A program made the position numbers and the translations under genes. The notes below the pieces were generated by a model. The model was not told the origin of the DNA, ran no database searches, and saw only the letters and a list, made by a program, of their open reading frames with translations. From contig OX328132.1 in assembly GCA_946811695.1 (NCBI GenBank), positions 94,338,534 through 94,402,533 of the forward strand: DNA of 64,000 nucleotides, read 5' to 3'. The DNA comes from Gonocerus acuteangulatus (taxonomy: Eukaryota > Arthropoda > Insecta > Hemiptera > Coreidae). This document shows positions 34,301 to 46,539 of this stretch, piece by piece (the stretch's first letter is position 1; every line of letters begins with the position of its first letter).

Positions 34301-35128
34301 TAAAAAATGTAAAGCCGAAGGGAATTAACAAATAGTTCTCAATGCTGCACTCCTCTTTGTGTTTTGCCTCTAAGAGATGTTCCCAATGTCAGGCGACAGC
34401 GAAAGGCGCCAAAGGAAAATTGGAATCGTTTTTTACAGCTCCACTTGGGGATTGAGAAAATATACTCAACACGTTCGGACCCAGCGTCATGGCATATGCG
34501 TCAGCAGATAGCTTGGCTTTCTTTCTATCCCACTACTCCGGGCTTTGTTCTATACGCTTCGTATTTGATTTGCGACCTCATTCCGTATTATCGTATGATA
34601 TTGAATCCGCTCGAAAAATTCCGTCAGCGGGTCCGCTGTCGTGGCGTATTTGACTTTGTACTACCTTTTTATTAATCCACTAAAAGTACATCATTTTAAA
34701 AGTCACTTATTATTTTTTTTATATATGTTTGCCGAAATAACTATACAAAAGGAAGACTTGGGCCCATGATGAAAATTTTGTTCGAAGCCATTCGGGAGAC
34801 GTGATTCCAGAGTACTACCTTTTTCCCATCACAAGGCTAAGGCAGCTAGGCACTACCACATTGTCTTATATTCCTGATAGTCCACTATTAAAGGAAGATT
34901 TCGCCTCAGAAATGAGGTAAAACACTCATTACGTAAATAAGAACATGTAAAATGATCCTTAGATATAAGATAGTTTTTCCGCTTCAGTCAAAATTATTTT
35001 CTCCTGTTGCGGAATTTAACATGGTAGTATACAGAACGGAATTTAACATGCGAGCTAACATGGAAGTATACAGTGGAGGGGTCATAGATTTGGCCACTTT
35101 TTTTTCTGGTGTTTCTGCATCGAAAAAG
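34301..35128. other. Unassigned sequence; GC-richer block at 34360-34680
   Basis: The block at 34360-34680 has visibly more G and C than its surroundings and carries a 103-codon plus-strand frame, plus broken minus-strand frames. No motif is recognisable on either strand and there are no splice sites that define an exon, so it is left as unassigned. Confidence 0.35.
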
Positions 35129-36348
35129 TCCGACTTGCAGGAACTGTGTCATCTTAGCGCGGTTACGTACATCTCGAAGAAATGGAATAAATTAGCATCA
35201 CAAATCACAGGAAACTGGCAGTAGCCAACTTACCCAGAAGTGGATAATTCTTAATCTGTATAAGTCAATACAATTATGTACTGAAAACGTACTTACTCTT
35301 TGACTACTGCTGAGAAGGCTCTTCTTAACAACCAAAAATTCGTTGTCATTTTAAGTATCTTGTTTTACTAGCAACGTCTTACTGTTATAATCAACTGTAA
35401 ATATGTGCTTCATGGCGAATAAAATTCCATTCTGTCGTGGGTTAAATCTTTCTACAAAATAAGATATAACGATATCTTCAGTTGGAGGCTATGAGGAAGT
35501 TTATATAGACAGCAGAATTCAAAACAAAAAACGTCATCATGATTAGCCACAGCCATCTTGTTTACCACAGCCACTCCAAACTTATTATTATTACCAATAC
35601 ATTTCACCGTTTCTTAGCTTATTTTACTACTATACTAATTTTGCTGATAAATGCAATTTAATGCAAGAAAAAAAACAATTAAAAAGTGAGATAAACAAAG
35701 AGAAAACCTCTTTCAAAACAACAAAACATTTTTTTAAGTTTTAAGCGCTTATATCTCTGATTGACGTTACCCCATCCAATATTGCTTCAGACCCTTTTTT
35801 GGAGAAAATTTAGTAAGCATTCGAATGGTCGCCTTCCACTTAGCACGATTTCCCAACCGTTATCGAGATATTTACGAAAAATGTATGAAGATCCGAAAAC
35901 TTTTCATGTGTATTAATAAAATATTTTTTTCGCATACTTCCTTAACTCCAAATATAACCAAAATTTAAACATCTTAGTTGGGATTAATTTCCAAGTTGTA
36001 GAAAATATTTCAATTGAATCCCGCGATTCTAAGTACTCACAAAAATATAATGACTTACAAAAACATTGATTCCACTTTTCTCAGGAACGGTTGCAGATAT
36101 CGCCTTATAAATGGTTTCATTCGTTTTCTTGTGTTAAGAAACCTATAAAACAAGTACCTGCAAGCATATAAACACAAAAACGTAAGCGTTACGATTTTTT
36201 TTGCGCGAATTTCGCCCCAAACACTATCTTCTAGTGGGCGGATTCTGCTGGTTAACGAACTTGACCTTTCAAATTAGACGACAGATTTTTGTACCAAATT
36301 TCGTTAAAATCGGACTATTTTTGAGCTTGCTAGAGCGCGAACAGACAA

Positions 36349-36419
<71 letters not shown>

Positions 36420-36554
36420 AATTTGGGCCACCTATATTTTCGTGATCCATAGGGTCTGAAACGTGAAAGTTTCTAGTCGGCACTTCCGGATTGCGTCATG
36501 AGGTCAACCTCATAAGCGGGTTCTCCCTATGGAGATAGGGAGTAACCGCGCTAA
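35129..36554 (+). mobile_element. Family A copy, both ends present
   Basis: The 5' end TCCGACTTGCAGGAACTGTG is at 35129. The body includes CACAGGAAACTGGCAG near 35208, the CTCTGATTGACGTTACC block near 35755, and AACGTAAGCGTTACGATTTT near 36180. The (TA)n tract is at 36350-36416, and the 3' hairpin region with CGCGCTAA ends at 36554. At about 1.43 kb it is among the longest copies and is diverged. Confidence 0.8.
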
Positions 36555-36898
36555 AATAGTCGACACGGGTCCGAGCGTTCCGTCCAATGCGCCTTAGGAG
36601 CCGAGAAATAAAATAAAATAGGTTGAAAATGCTTTATTTTATATATCGAGCTTAGAAAAAGATATCGACATGATTCTTTCATCAATTCATTTGTATTAAA
36701 AATTGAAAAAATACAATCGTTAAACAATAATTTATATTTCGTGAACAAAATTCGATTTTATGCTCACGTTTTCAAGTAAACTAGTATTATATTTTTTTAC
36801 ACCAAAAATAATAGCAGATTTAAAATCAACACCCCAAGATACCCTAATGTGGTAAATATCATGGAAAAAAGTTTGGTTTGAATCGGCCGGCTTCTTTG

Positions 36899-37212
36899 AA
36901 ATATGGCCGGATTGTTGAATCTTCCCAAAATTTAAATATAGGTTTTTTTAATGTGCTAAAAACAAATCTGACATCTGTTTTTAAATATATATATATATAT
37001 ATTTTTTATAATGGATAACTTTTTAAAGGTAGGCATGTAAAACAAGTTTTGATTCAATAACGGATGTCAGATTTGTTTTTAGTACATTAAAAAAACACTA
37101 TATTCAAAGTTTGGGAACATTAAAAAAAAAAAAAAAATGCATTTCAAATTTCGCTAAGGCCGGACCATTAAAATTTTGTTAAAGATTCAACAATCCGGCC
37201 ATATTTCGGTTA
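36899..37212. repeat. Inverted repeat with nested arms (MITE-like)
   Basis: The inner arms, AAAAACAAATCTGACATCTG (36958) and its complement (37063-37082), and the outer arms, ATATGGCCGGATTGTTGAAT (36901) and its complement (37182-37206), pair over most of their length. The right arm carries about 65 extra bases, including an A17 run. No target duplication was identified. Confidence 0.7.
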
Positions 37213-37384
37213 GAAAAAGGAGTCTTTCTTCTTTTGAAAGATTTCAATTGCGTAAAAATCGGATTATCTCAAGGGGAGATATTGAATTTCCAAACGTCAT
37301 GTTACTTTGTCGCTTACAAATTTTTAGTTGTGGCAAGTCATGGTGGCCTTCATATTGACTGTATATATACGTTGGTAGCATTTT

Positions 37385-37467
37385 AAGACTTTTATTTTTT
37401 TTTTTTTTATTTTTTTTTTAACGGCACATCGACAAAGCTGGGCCATTAGCGCCGAAGACTTTTATTT
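37385..37467 (-). mobile_element. 5'-truncated SINE, 3' tail only, with target duplication
   Basis: In complement only the SINE tail remains: GGCGCTAATGGCCCAGC, then GTCGATGTGCCGTT and an A-rich tail. It is bounded by a perfect 13-bp duplication, AAGACTTTTATTT, at 37385-37397 and 37455-37467. 5' truncation with a duplication is what LINE-machinery priming would give. Confidence 0.8.
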
Positions 37468-37765
37468 ATTTATTGCTTACATAAAAAAAAGTTTATAGCA
37501 ATTTGCTTATGTAAATAGGTTAATTATTCTTATTGGTGATGTTAGTAAAACATAATTTATTTTAAATAATATTTTATATATAATTTATAATTAAATTTTT
37601 AAAAGTTAAATACATGTACAAATACTGAATTCCTAATATTAAAATTAGAAATATAAAAAGTTATTGAGAAATGTAAATCTGGTTTGTGGATGTGTCATGT
37701 TAAGAAACTAAGATCTGCCAATACGTTGCAATAATGTGCTGACTATGAAATCATTATCGTCTATT

Positions 37766-38160
37766 TTAATCATTAAGAATTTCAGAACGCAATAATACTA
37801 AACTAGATATATATTTATATAGGTTAAAGTAGTCAGTTCTGGAGCTTGAGTTAATTTTGGGGTGTAATTCAGCAACATCGGATGGTGGTTTTATATATGC
37901 TAGGTATTTTGTACGGAGGTTTGAATAAGCCGGGCAGTGTAGGAATATATGGTGAAAATCATCTAGTGCAGTTTCTTCGCAGAGAGTACAAATCAATTTC
38001 GGGTTGATGATATAAGTAATCTTCTTTATAGTGATGTGGAAGGACATATTTTATGACAGGTAGGTTTTATAAATCGAGCTATATTTTGAAGCCTGTAGTT
38101 TATATGATGATGTAAGTCAGATTCTCTAATTTTTAAACCAGATATTAAGGACATTTAAAT
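37766..38160 (-). pseudogene. LINE ORF2 3' fragment with CCHC motif, frameshifted
   Basis: The minus-strand frame 38047-37766 reads SFHITIKKITYIINPKL, then CTLCEETALDDFHHIFLHC (C-x2-C-x9-H-x4-C), then PAYSNLRTKYL and a stop. Upstream, one base out of frame, LQNIARFIKPTCHK reads on from about 38150. It is the third distinct LINE lineage in the window with this C-terminal layout. No reverse transcriptase is left. Confidence 0.65.
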
Positions 38161-38379
38161 TATGAAGTAGAGTTTTAATTGGGGTTGCTCATTTAAACTT
38201 TGCAGAGTTGCAGGGAGCTAGGTCGAGTATTAATAACCTATTATTGCACCCTTTAGATAATCTGGCATCCCCCATAAGTAATGAACTATCAACACTTCTA
38301 TATGAATATTGAATGTCAACGTGGAGTAATCATAAAATCCAGATACAGGAAGCATCTAATAATTGGATGTTTATGACAT

Positions 38380-38965
38380 TCAGCCAGGAAGCAGATATCT
38401 GCGTAAATGGCTTGTTTTGATATTGTGGGGAAAGCATTAACCTAGCAGTAATCGTATATTTGCATCTTATAGATGAAATTAACCGCAGTTGCGTGTTTGG
38501 GCGAGATCGCGAGGAAAGTATTCATCTAGGAAGCCTCCTAAGTCTGCATCTTAAGGATGGAATTCACCGAGGAAGAAACTTTGGGAAATGGAGTGGGAGA
38601 GGGTTACCTCGGAAGTATCTTATTTCTACATCACATGGTTAACATTAACTGTAGATGCATCTTTTGATGATATCATGGGAAAGACTTTCAACTTGGAGGC
38701 ATTATATATCTGAGTCTTTAGGACGAATTACACCAATGAAACGGTTTTTTGTGATATCATGGAGCAGTCACTGATCTAGGAAGTGTTCTTTGTCTGCATC
38801 ACATAAGCAATATTAACCGTGGATGAGTCTCTTGGTTGCTCCGCGGGTGAGACTACCTAGGAAGCATCCCAAGCCTACGCCTTGGGGCAAGCATTTACCA
38901 TGTATCGTGATGATATCATTGGAAAAGCATTTATTTAGGAAACATCCTGAAATTGACGGTGACCA
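38380..38965 (+). repeat. Degenerate minisatellite, about six units
   Basis: A loose unit of about 80-115 bp recurs: GATATCATGGGAAAGCATT, then CTAGGAAGCATCCTAAGTCT, then GCATC...GGATGAAATTAACCG. Clear instances are at 38415, 38525, 38670, 38750, 38855 and 38910. The short plus-strand frames here come from the repeat. Confidence 0.55.
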
Positions 38966-40975
38966 GAAGATACATCAAAGACACGTTCAGATGAATGCCG
39001 AAGGTACAGCAAGGAACGGTAATGACTAGACAATTGCCCTTTTTAATTAAGTGGGGATACTTTGTATTACATAACAGCTGTTAATTATTATAACTCATTT
39101 TAAAGGTGGCCCTTTAATAGAGTATTTATCTCCTGTGTATATTTCCGTTGTTGAGACTTCAGGTGGATCTGGCCATCAATTCTGATGAAATGTGAAATTC
39201 TTCATCCAATCGATTCAATGGTACCTACTCCTTTAATAAAGAATACCATATGAAATTCCATTACATTTCAATTTGATGAAAGAGGTCATATTTGAATGCA
39301 AATCATAATTATCGGAAGAGGCTGAATTAAATTCTACTGAAGATACCAGCTCGATATTTTCATAACCAAAGTACCAGTTTGCAAAAAGTTATTTCATGCT
39401 AGCGGCCCGCGTATAGTTTTAACATTTTAATACATTTGAATATTGCGTCTATCTTCGAGGTAAGCAAAACGTTTGCCAATTTTAGGGGAACATGATAAGC
39501 CTGACTTTTTAGGCATTTGATTCTAATCCATACTGGATCCGGATACTCACTTGTGGACGAGAAAGCTTAAAGGGGAGAAATTAGGATAACACTTGTTCGC
39601 GATCTCCAATATTGCTCGATTTACAGTAAAATCAGTTAAATATCAGGATTCTGACAATGTTACAGCAGGACTCGCAAAAAATGCATACCATTTTATTTAG
39701 ATGTTCAAAACATTGTTTTTAATTATGATTCTATACATCATCATAGTCAAAAGTCAAATAAGCTTTTAAAAAATTATCTCTGGCCGTTAATAAATATACG
39801 TCGTCCCTTGTTTACCACAAAACACACTTAAAAATATTTTATTTGTCGATATTAAAGAAGTGGATCAAATCTAACCCTACTGCGAAATAATACATTACCT
39901 AAACACAAACTTTATATTTATTTTTTCAAATATTCTTGAAAAGTATGGTTCATTATATAATGGCTTAATTATTCCTTTAGAGTAATCCTTGGACCGTACC
40001 ATTAGCGAGGAATGGCTGTCCACCCAACAGGAACTTTCGGACAAAATGTAAGTACGATAAAGTGTTGTGTACGGCTGTGATTCGTAGTAGTGGCGGCACA
40101 TGAATGTCTTTTGCTCAATTAAATTCGTACTAGGGCTTTATTTTTTAAAAACAAAAATTAAAGTCCATAGTGCAAGTGCATTTTAATGATTTTTCAAGTT
40201 TTTTTTTTTTTTTATTATCTTACGTTCTTAATTTTTGTGAATGTGCTTTGTCTGTTTTTGTTTCCTTTGGACTTTTCAATGGGTGTAAGGAGTTCTACGA
40301 AGAAATACTCATTTTAAGTAGTGTATCCTTAACGACCACATTAAATGATTTATTAGTTCGTTATTTTTATATTACTTTGTTTTGTATTTGATCCACTTCT
40401 TTTAAGTAAATTATTTAAAATTAATTTTATTCCTATTTTTATGATACATAGATTTAAGGATTTTTCTTACACCACTCAACAATAATATCTATACGATTAT
40501 CAGATGTTAAACGAATATCAGATGCGCATAAATGAACGTACACGTGGTACCCCCTTGGGCACTTATCGCGCGTTATGTCACCCCGATATATGATACAGTA
40601 GTATAGGATTCAAGAAACATGACTGTGCCTTTAATGTAAATGGTCCGAATTTAACTAAAAATTTCACTTATATTACACAATTTGACAGATTTATTAAATT
40701 CCTTTTAAAACCGGAAAGATTGTATAATTTTTAGGTAAACATTGATTCGTGAAACGAATATTCACTTCGTAAATTCACAGAGAATTTAGAAGCTGTTGCA
40801 GTAGCATCGATGAACAAATTGTTCGATTCTACTTTATATAATATATATATGTGTCCATAAGGTAGCTACGGATTTTTTTTTCAGGGAAAATCTTGGTATA
40901 ACATTTAACTAACAAGGGAAGTATGCAGTGGTGGAGTCACCGATCAGGCCTGTCATAAAACGGTGACAGTTCCTG
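38966..40975. other. Unique non-coding sequence
   Basis: About 2 kb without a recognised repeat or exon. A minus-strand frame at 39895-40101 and a plus frame at 40170-40391 have neither splice sites nor motifs that I trust. Confidence 0.4.
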
Positions 40976-40979
40976 TAAG

Positions 40980-42184
40980 CCCAACTCATAGGAACTTCCA
41001 TCTTGGCGCAGTTCCATTCTTATCCATTGTGTCATTCGGAAAGCTTAGATTATAGATAAACTATTATATTAACTAAAAAAAACGCTACTTTTTTTATTAT
41101 GAAAATTGTCAACATCCACTCGAACATCTCGAATAAAAGCGATATTAAGGCGTCAAGACACAGGAAACTGACAGTTCCAAGCGCAATTGCACAATCCGCC
41201 TCTGTCCAGTCTAAAGCGAGGCTCTAAGTCAATACACAAACATACTTATGATTTACTTATCATGTTTCATGGGCGTATATAGAAAATAATTTTGGGAGGG
41301 GCTGAGAAAATTTCCGGGGTATGGAATACTAAAAATTTAGAACCTGGAATAGTTTTAGGCAACTAAAACGCTATTACACTTAAAATAAAATATTTTTTAA
41401 GAACTAAGTGTACTTATTTAATTTATTTTTAAGGGTTTTCAAATTTTTACCATCATTTCGAAATTTCGGGGGGGAGGGGTGCAGCCCCCTATATACGCCC
41501 ATGTCATGTTTTATTGAAAAAAATTTAATCAAACTAACAACAATCAATTAAAAACTAAGGTAAATAAAAATATTAATTATTATAATGGCGTGTGAACCCT
41601 TAAGGTCACTAACGCCATTCCTGTGTGTAGTAAAGTCTTGAAATGTCATGATTTACAATCTTACCTGGAAGGGTCTGCTAACACTAGAAACGGACCCGCT
41701 AGTGACAAGGTCTTAGATTCCTGGAAATCTATATTTCTAACAATAAATTGTTTTTGTTATTTTACTTAACCAGTTTTATTGTCAAATACATTATCCAACT
41801 ATAAGCAATTAAAAAATAACAAGGAATAAAACAGACAAAAAGAACCGTTCGAATAAACGAACGAAGTCAATTAATTTAAAGTTTTAAGCACTTATTTCTC
41901 CGATTGACATCGCCTAATCAAAACTTTCATTAGAACCTTTTTTTTTAGAGCATTTAATAAGCTTTCTAATGGTATTCTTCCGTTTACCAAGATTCTCAAC
42001 CTTTTTCGAGATATTAAAGAAAGTAAACAAAGTTACTAAAACTTTTTATGTCTGTTAATAAAATATTTTATTCTAACCCTTCCTTAACTCCAAACGTAAC
42101 CAAAATTTCAACATATTAGTTTTGATGGATGTAAAACATGCAGAAAATGTTTCAACTGAATCCCATGATTCTAAGTACCCAAAC
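40980..42184 (+). mobile_element. Family A copy, diverged 5' end, split by a hAT MITE
   Basis: A mutated 5' end (GCCCAACTCATAGGAACTTC) at about 40978 is followed by GGCGCAGTTCCATTCTTATC. The MITE at 41268-41503 interrupts the body, which then carries a SINE-tail-like insert (41566-41735) and the usual middle, ending at CCAAACCAAAAA at 42189 where the next copy starts. The (TA)n and hairpin are missing. Confidence 0.75.
41268..41503. mobile_element. hAT-type MITE, copy 2 (236 bp), nested in family A
   Basis: It begins CATGGGCGTATATAGAAAAT and ends ATATACGCCCATG. A perfect 8-bp duplication, TCATGTTT, lies at 41260-41267 and 41504-41511. It is inverted relative to copy 1, judged by the internal TAAAACGCTATTACAC block. 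Confidence 0.92.
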
Positions 42185-42191
42185 CAAAAAG

Positions 42192-43729
42192 TCCGTCTCG
42201 CAGGACTGCATCATCTTAGCGCGGTTCCGTTCATATCCCAGGTCTAATTTGGAAAGATTAAAATAGAAGCAGTTATTATTTTGGTTCCACCAGTCTTTTT
42301 TTTTAAATTAATTATTATAATGGCGTGTCAACCCTTAAGGTCACTAACGCCATTCCTGTGAGTAGTAAAGTCTTGAAAGGTCATGATTTACAATCTTACC
42401 TGGAAGGGTCCGCTACACTAGAAACAGACCCGCTAGTGACAAGGTCTTGGAATCTTGGAAATCTATATTTCTAACAATAAATTGTTTTTGTTATTTTACT
42501 TAACCAGTTTTATTGTCAAATACATTATCCAACTATAAGCAATTAAAAAATAACAAGAAATAAAACAAACAAAAAGAAACATTGGAATAAACGAAATCAA
42601 TTAATTTAAAACTTTAAGCACTTTTTTCTCCGATTGACATCGCCTAATTAGAACTTTCTTCGGAACCTTTTTTGTAGAGCATTTAGTAAGCTTCCGAATG
42701 GTAATCTTCCGCTTCACAAGATTGTCAACGATTTTCGAGATGCTAACGAAATTATACAAAGTTACCAAAACTTTTTTTGTCTGTTAATAAAATATTTTAT
42801 TCTAACCCTTCCTTTATTCTAAACGTAACAAAAATTTCAACATATTAGTGTTGATGAAACTCCAACATGCAGAAAATGTTTCAACTGTATCCCATAATTC
42901 TAAGTACCAAAATCAAAGACAAAAAACCCTCCCTAGGAAGGACGCTAGGCTGTTGAAAAGCTTTTTATCTTGGAAATCCATATCTCTAACATTAAATTGT
43001 TTTTCTTATTTTTCTTAACCTGTTTTATTTTTAAATACATTATCCAACAATAAGCAATTAAAAAATAACAAGGAATAAAAAACAGACAAAAAGAACAGTT
43101 CGATTAAGCGAAATCAATTACTTTAAAGTTTTAAGCTCTTATTTCTCCGATTGACATCGCCTAATCAAAACTTTCATTAGAACCTTTTTTTTAGAGAATT
43201 TAATAAGCTTTCTAATGGTATTCTTTCCTTTACCAAGATTCTCAACCTTTTTCGAGATATTAAGGAAAGTAAACAAAGTTACTACAACTTTTTATGTCTG
43301 TTAATAAAATATTTTATTCTAACCCTTCCTTCACTCCAAACGTAACCAAAATTTCAACATATTAGTTTTGATGAAAGTAGAACATGCAGAAAATGTTTCA
43401 ACTGAATCCCATGATTCTAAGTACCCAAACCAAAAACGGTATTCAAAAAATATTTTTCCAATTTTCTCGACAACGGTTAAAGCTATCGCCTTGAAAATGG
43501 TTTCATTCGTTTTCCTAGCCCAGGAATCATATAAAACGAGTACTTAGAAGCTTATGAACTCAAAAACGTAAGCGTTACGATTTTTTTGCGCGAATTTCGC
43601 CCCAAACGCCATCTTCCAGTAGGCGGATTTTGCTGGTTAACGAACTTGACCTTTCAAATTGGACGAAGGATTTTTGTACCAAATTTCATCAAAATCGGAC
43701 CATTCGTCTTCTATCTAGAGAGCGAACAG

Positions 43730-43780
<51 letters not shown>

Positions 43781-43938
43781 TATACACATATATATATATA
43801 CAAATTTGAACCACCGTTATTTTCGGTCTCTAGGGGTTCTGAAACGCGAAATTTTCTAGTCGGCACTTCCGGATTGTTTCATTGTATCAACCCTATAAGC
43901 GGGGTTCCTCCCTATAGGGGAGGGAGGAACCGCGCTAA
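42192..43938 (+). mobile_element. Family A copy with both ends and an internal duplication
   Basis: The 5' end TCCGTCTCGCAGGACTGCAT is at 42192. The SINE-tail-like insert lies near 42310-42450. The body is repeated once from about 42940, with an abnormal join near 42915 (AATCAAAGACAAAAA). (TA)n tracts at 43734-43800 and the 3' hairpin plus CGCGCTAA at 43931-43938 complete it. Confidence 0.8.
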
Positions 43939-44389
43939 AACGGTATTCAAAAACTATTTTTTCAATTTTCTCGAAAACGGTTAAAGCTATCGCCTTAAAA
44001 ATGGTGTCATTCGTTTTCCTAGGTCAAGAAGCAAATAAAACAAGTACTTAAAAGCATATGAACTAAAAAACGTAAGCGTTACGATTTGTTTTGCGCGAAT
44101 TTCGCCCCAAACACCATCTTCCAGTGGGGGGATTTTGCTGGTTAACGAACTTGACCTTTCAAATTAGACGACGGATTTTTGTACCAAATTTCATCAAAAT
44201 CGGACCATCAGGGAAGCCAGAAATCCGCGAACAGACAATAATATACATATACAAATTTGAACCACCGTCATTTTCGGTCTCTAGGGGTTCTGAAACGCGA
44301 AATTTTCTAGTCGGCACTTCCGAATTGTTTCATTGTATCAACCTTATAAGCGGGGTTCCTCCCTATGGGGGAGGGAGGAACCGCGCTAA
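43939..44389 (+). mobile_element. 5'-truncated family A copy joined head to tail
   Basis: It begins at AACGGTATTCAAAAACTATT directly after the previous copy's CTAA and runs to its own 3' hairpin and CTAA at 44389. Its (TA)n is reduced to a few units. The target-site-specific insert ACCATCAGGGAAGCCAGAAA marks the same subfamily as 46570-46865 and 53340-53674. Confidence 0.82.
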
Positions 44390-44768
44390 AAAGTGTAACT
44401 ACTTTACCAGCCCATTTGAATTTACATGAAGAAACACCTCAATCTTTATGGCTGTAAGGGTAATTTTGTTTGGAATCAATAAATAGGAGCAGGTAGACGG
44501 ATACCTTCACCGAGACAATTGTAGCTCATAGGCACATAGGCTGAGGGATCCCTTTCTTTTCAGTTCATGTTCTCAGAACTATCATTCCATATTAATGTAT
44601 TTGTCATGCGGGCAAGTGGTTTTAATTATATTATGCTTCCAATGATGTACATAGTCATGCGTATTATGGAGAATACAACTAAAGTAAATTTTGAAATCGC
44701 CTTTTCTTAGAAATAACGTTTTATATTTCTTACCCATCAAGTTATTTAACCTAGAAAAATGTTATAAA

Positions 44769-44826
<58 letters not shown>

Positions 44827-45288
44827 AATTTGATAAATCGTTTTTATGTTATAAAGCGTGAATGGTGGTATGCATGATTTATGAATGCTAATTGAAAGTA
44901 GCTGTTCTAGGTTTAGTGAACATCTGCTTTAGAACTGTCTAAGCTCCGACGAGCAGGTCAATATCTTTTCCTGGGCCAATAGCCCTATCACCTGGGACGA
45001 GCCTAAATGAAATACATTCCTGAAATCCTAACAAACACCCCCCCTTGCCCGTCGAGCCATCTTGTTGAAGTCCTTTCTGGGCTTTTGGGGTATTGAATAT
45101 TGATTTTAGTTTCATTCCTCTATTACTGTAGGGAGGAAAACCTATTTATTAAGTTCGCCCAATGACGCGATCCGGAAGTAATGTGATATTTACGTTTTAT
45201 GGACCATATTTATTGGCTGACTCAAGGGAGATAGAATGACAAGAGGACTGGGGGAAAAAGGAAAGCACCTAAAGAAGTGCGAAACAAA
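44390..45288. other. Unique sequence with a (TA)n tract and a trace of family A
   Basis: (TA)n lies at 44773-44823. Near 45131-45178, GTAGGGAGGAAAACC and GACGCGATCCGGAAG are worn remnants of a family A 3' end. No coding sequence is seen. Confidence 0.45.
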
Positions 45289-45292
45289 AAAG

Positions 45293-46312
45293 TCCGTCTC
45301 GCAGGAACTGCATCATCTTAGCGTGGTTCCGTTCATATCCCTAGTCTAATTTGGAAAGATTAAAATAGAAGCAGTTATTATTTTGGTTCCACCAGTCTTT
45401 TTTTTTTAATTAATTATTATAATGGCGTGTCAACCCTTAAGGTCACTAACGACATTCCTGTATGTAGTAAAGTCTTGAAAGGTCATGATATACGATCTTA
45501 CCTGGAAGGGTCGGCTAACACTAGGTCCCGCTAGTTACAAGGTCTTGGAATCTTGAAAATCTATATTTCTAACAATAAATTGTTTTTGTTATTTTACTTA
45601 ACCAGTTTTATTGTCAAATACATTATCCAACTATAAGCAATTAAAAAATAACAAGGAATAAAAACAGACAAATAGAACAGTTCGAATAAGCGAAATCAAT
45701 TACTTTAATGTTTTAAGCACTTATTTCTCCGATTGACATCGCCTAATTAAAACTTTCTTCAGAACCTTTTTTGTAGAGCATTTAGTAAGCTTTCGAATGG
45801 TAATCTTCCGCTTCGCAAGATTGTCAACGGTTTTCGAGATATTAACGAAAGTATACAAAGTTACCAAAACAATTTATGTCTGTTAATAAAATATTTTATT
45901 CTAACCCTTCCTTAACTCCAAACGTAACCAAAATTTCAACATATTAGTTTTAATGAAAGTAGAACATGCAGAAAATGTTTCAACTGAATCCCATGATTCT
46001 AAGTACCCAAACCAAAAACGGTATTCAAAAACTATTTTTCCAATTTTCTCGAAAACGGTTAAAGCTATCGCCTTGAAAATGGTTTCATTCGTTTTCCTAG
46101 CCCAAGAAGCCTATAAAAAGAGTACTTACAAGCTTATGAACTCAAAAACGTAAGCGTTACGATTTTTTCTGCGCGAATTTCGCCCCAAACTCCATCTTCC
46201 AGTGGGCGGATTTTGCTGGTTAACGAACTTGACCTTTCATATTGAACGACTGATTTTTGTACCAAATTTCATCAAAATCGGACCATTCGTCTTCGACCTA
46301 GAGAGCGAACAG

Positions 46313-46386
<74 letters not shown>

Positions 46387-46539
46387 TACACATATATATA
46401 TATACAAATTTGAACCACCGTTATTTTCGGTCTCTAGGGGTTCTGAAACGCGAAATTTTCTTGTCGGCACTTCCGGATTGTTTCATTGTATCAACCTTAT
46501 AAGCGGGGTTCCTCCCTATGGGGGAGGGAGGAACCGCGC
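45293..46539 (+). mobile_element. Family A reference copy, full length (about 1.25 kb)
   Basis: The 5' end TCCGTCTCGCAGGAACTGCA is at 45293. TTAGCGTGGTTCC is 30 bp in, and a SINE-tail-like insert lies at 45410-45550. The body includes CAATAAATTGTTTTTGTTAT, CTTATTTCTCCGATTGACAT and CAGAAAATGTTTCAACTGAA, then GTAAGCGTTACGATTTTTTC. (TA)n is at 46315-46404, followed by CACTTCCGGATTG. The 3' hairpin has an 11-bp stem with a 7-nt loop, followed by GCGCTAA. The 3' terminal GGAACCGCGCTAA is the inverted copy of the subterminal 5' block. No Rep/helicase is encoded, so it would depend on an autonomous relative. Confidence 0.85.

Noticed and set aside
39155..39222. AG then 21 open codons then GTACCT as an exon
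   Set aside because: Weak acceptor context and weak donor; codons look random.
39895..40391. Frames on both strands in a unique region
   Set aside because: Short, no motifs, no splice borders; composition follows the AT-rich background.
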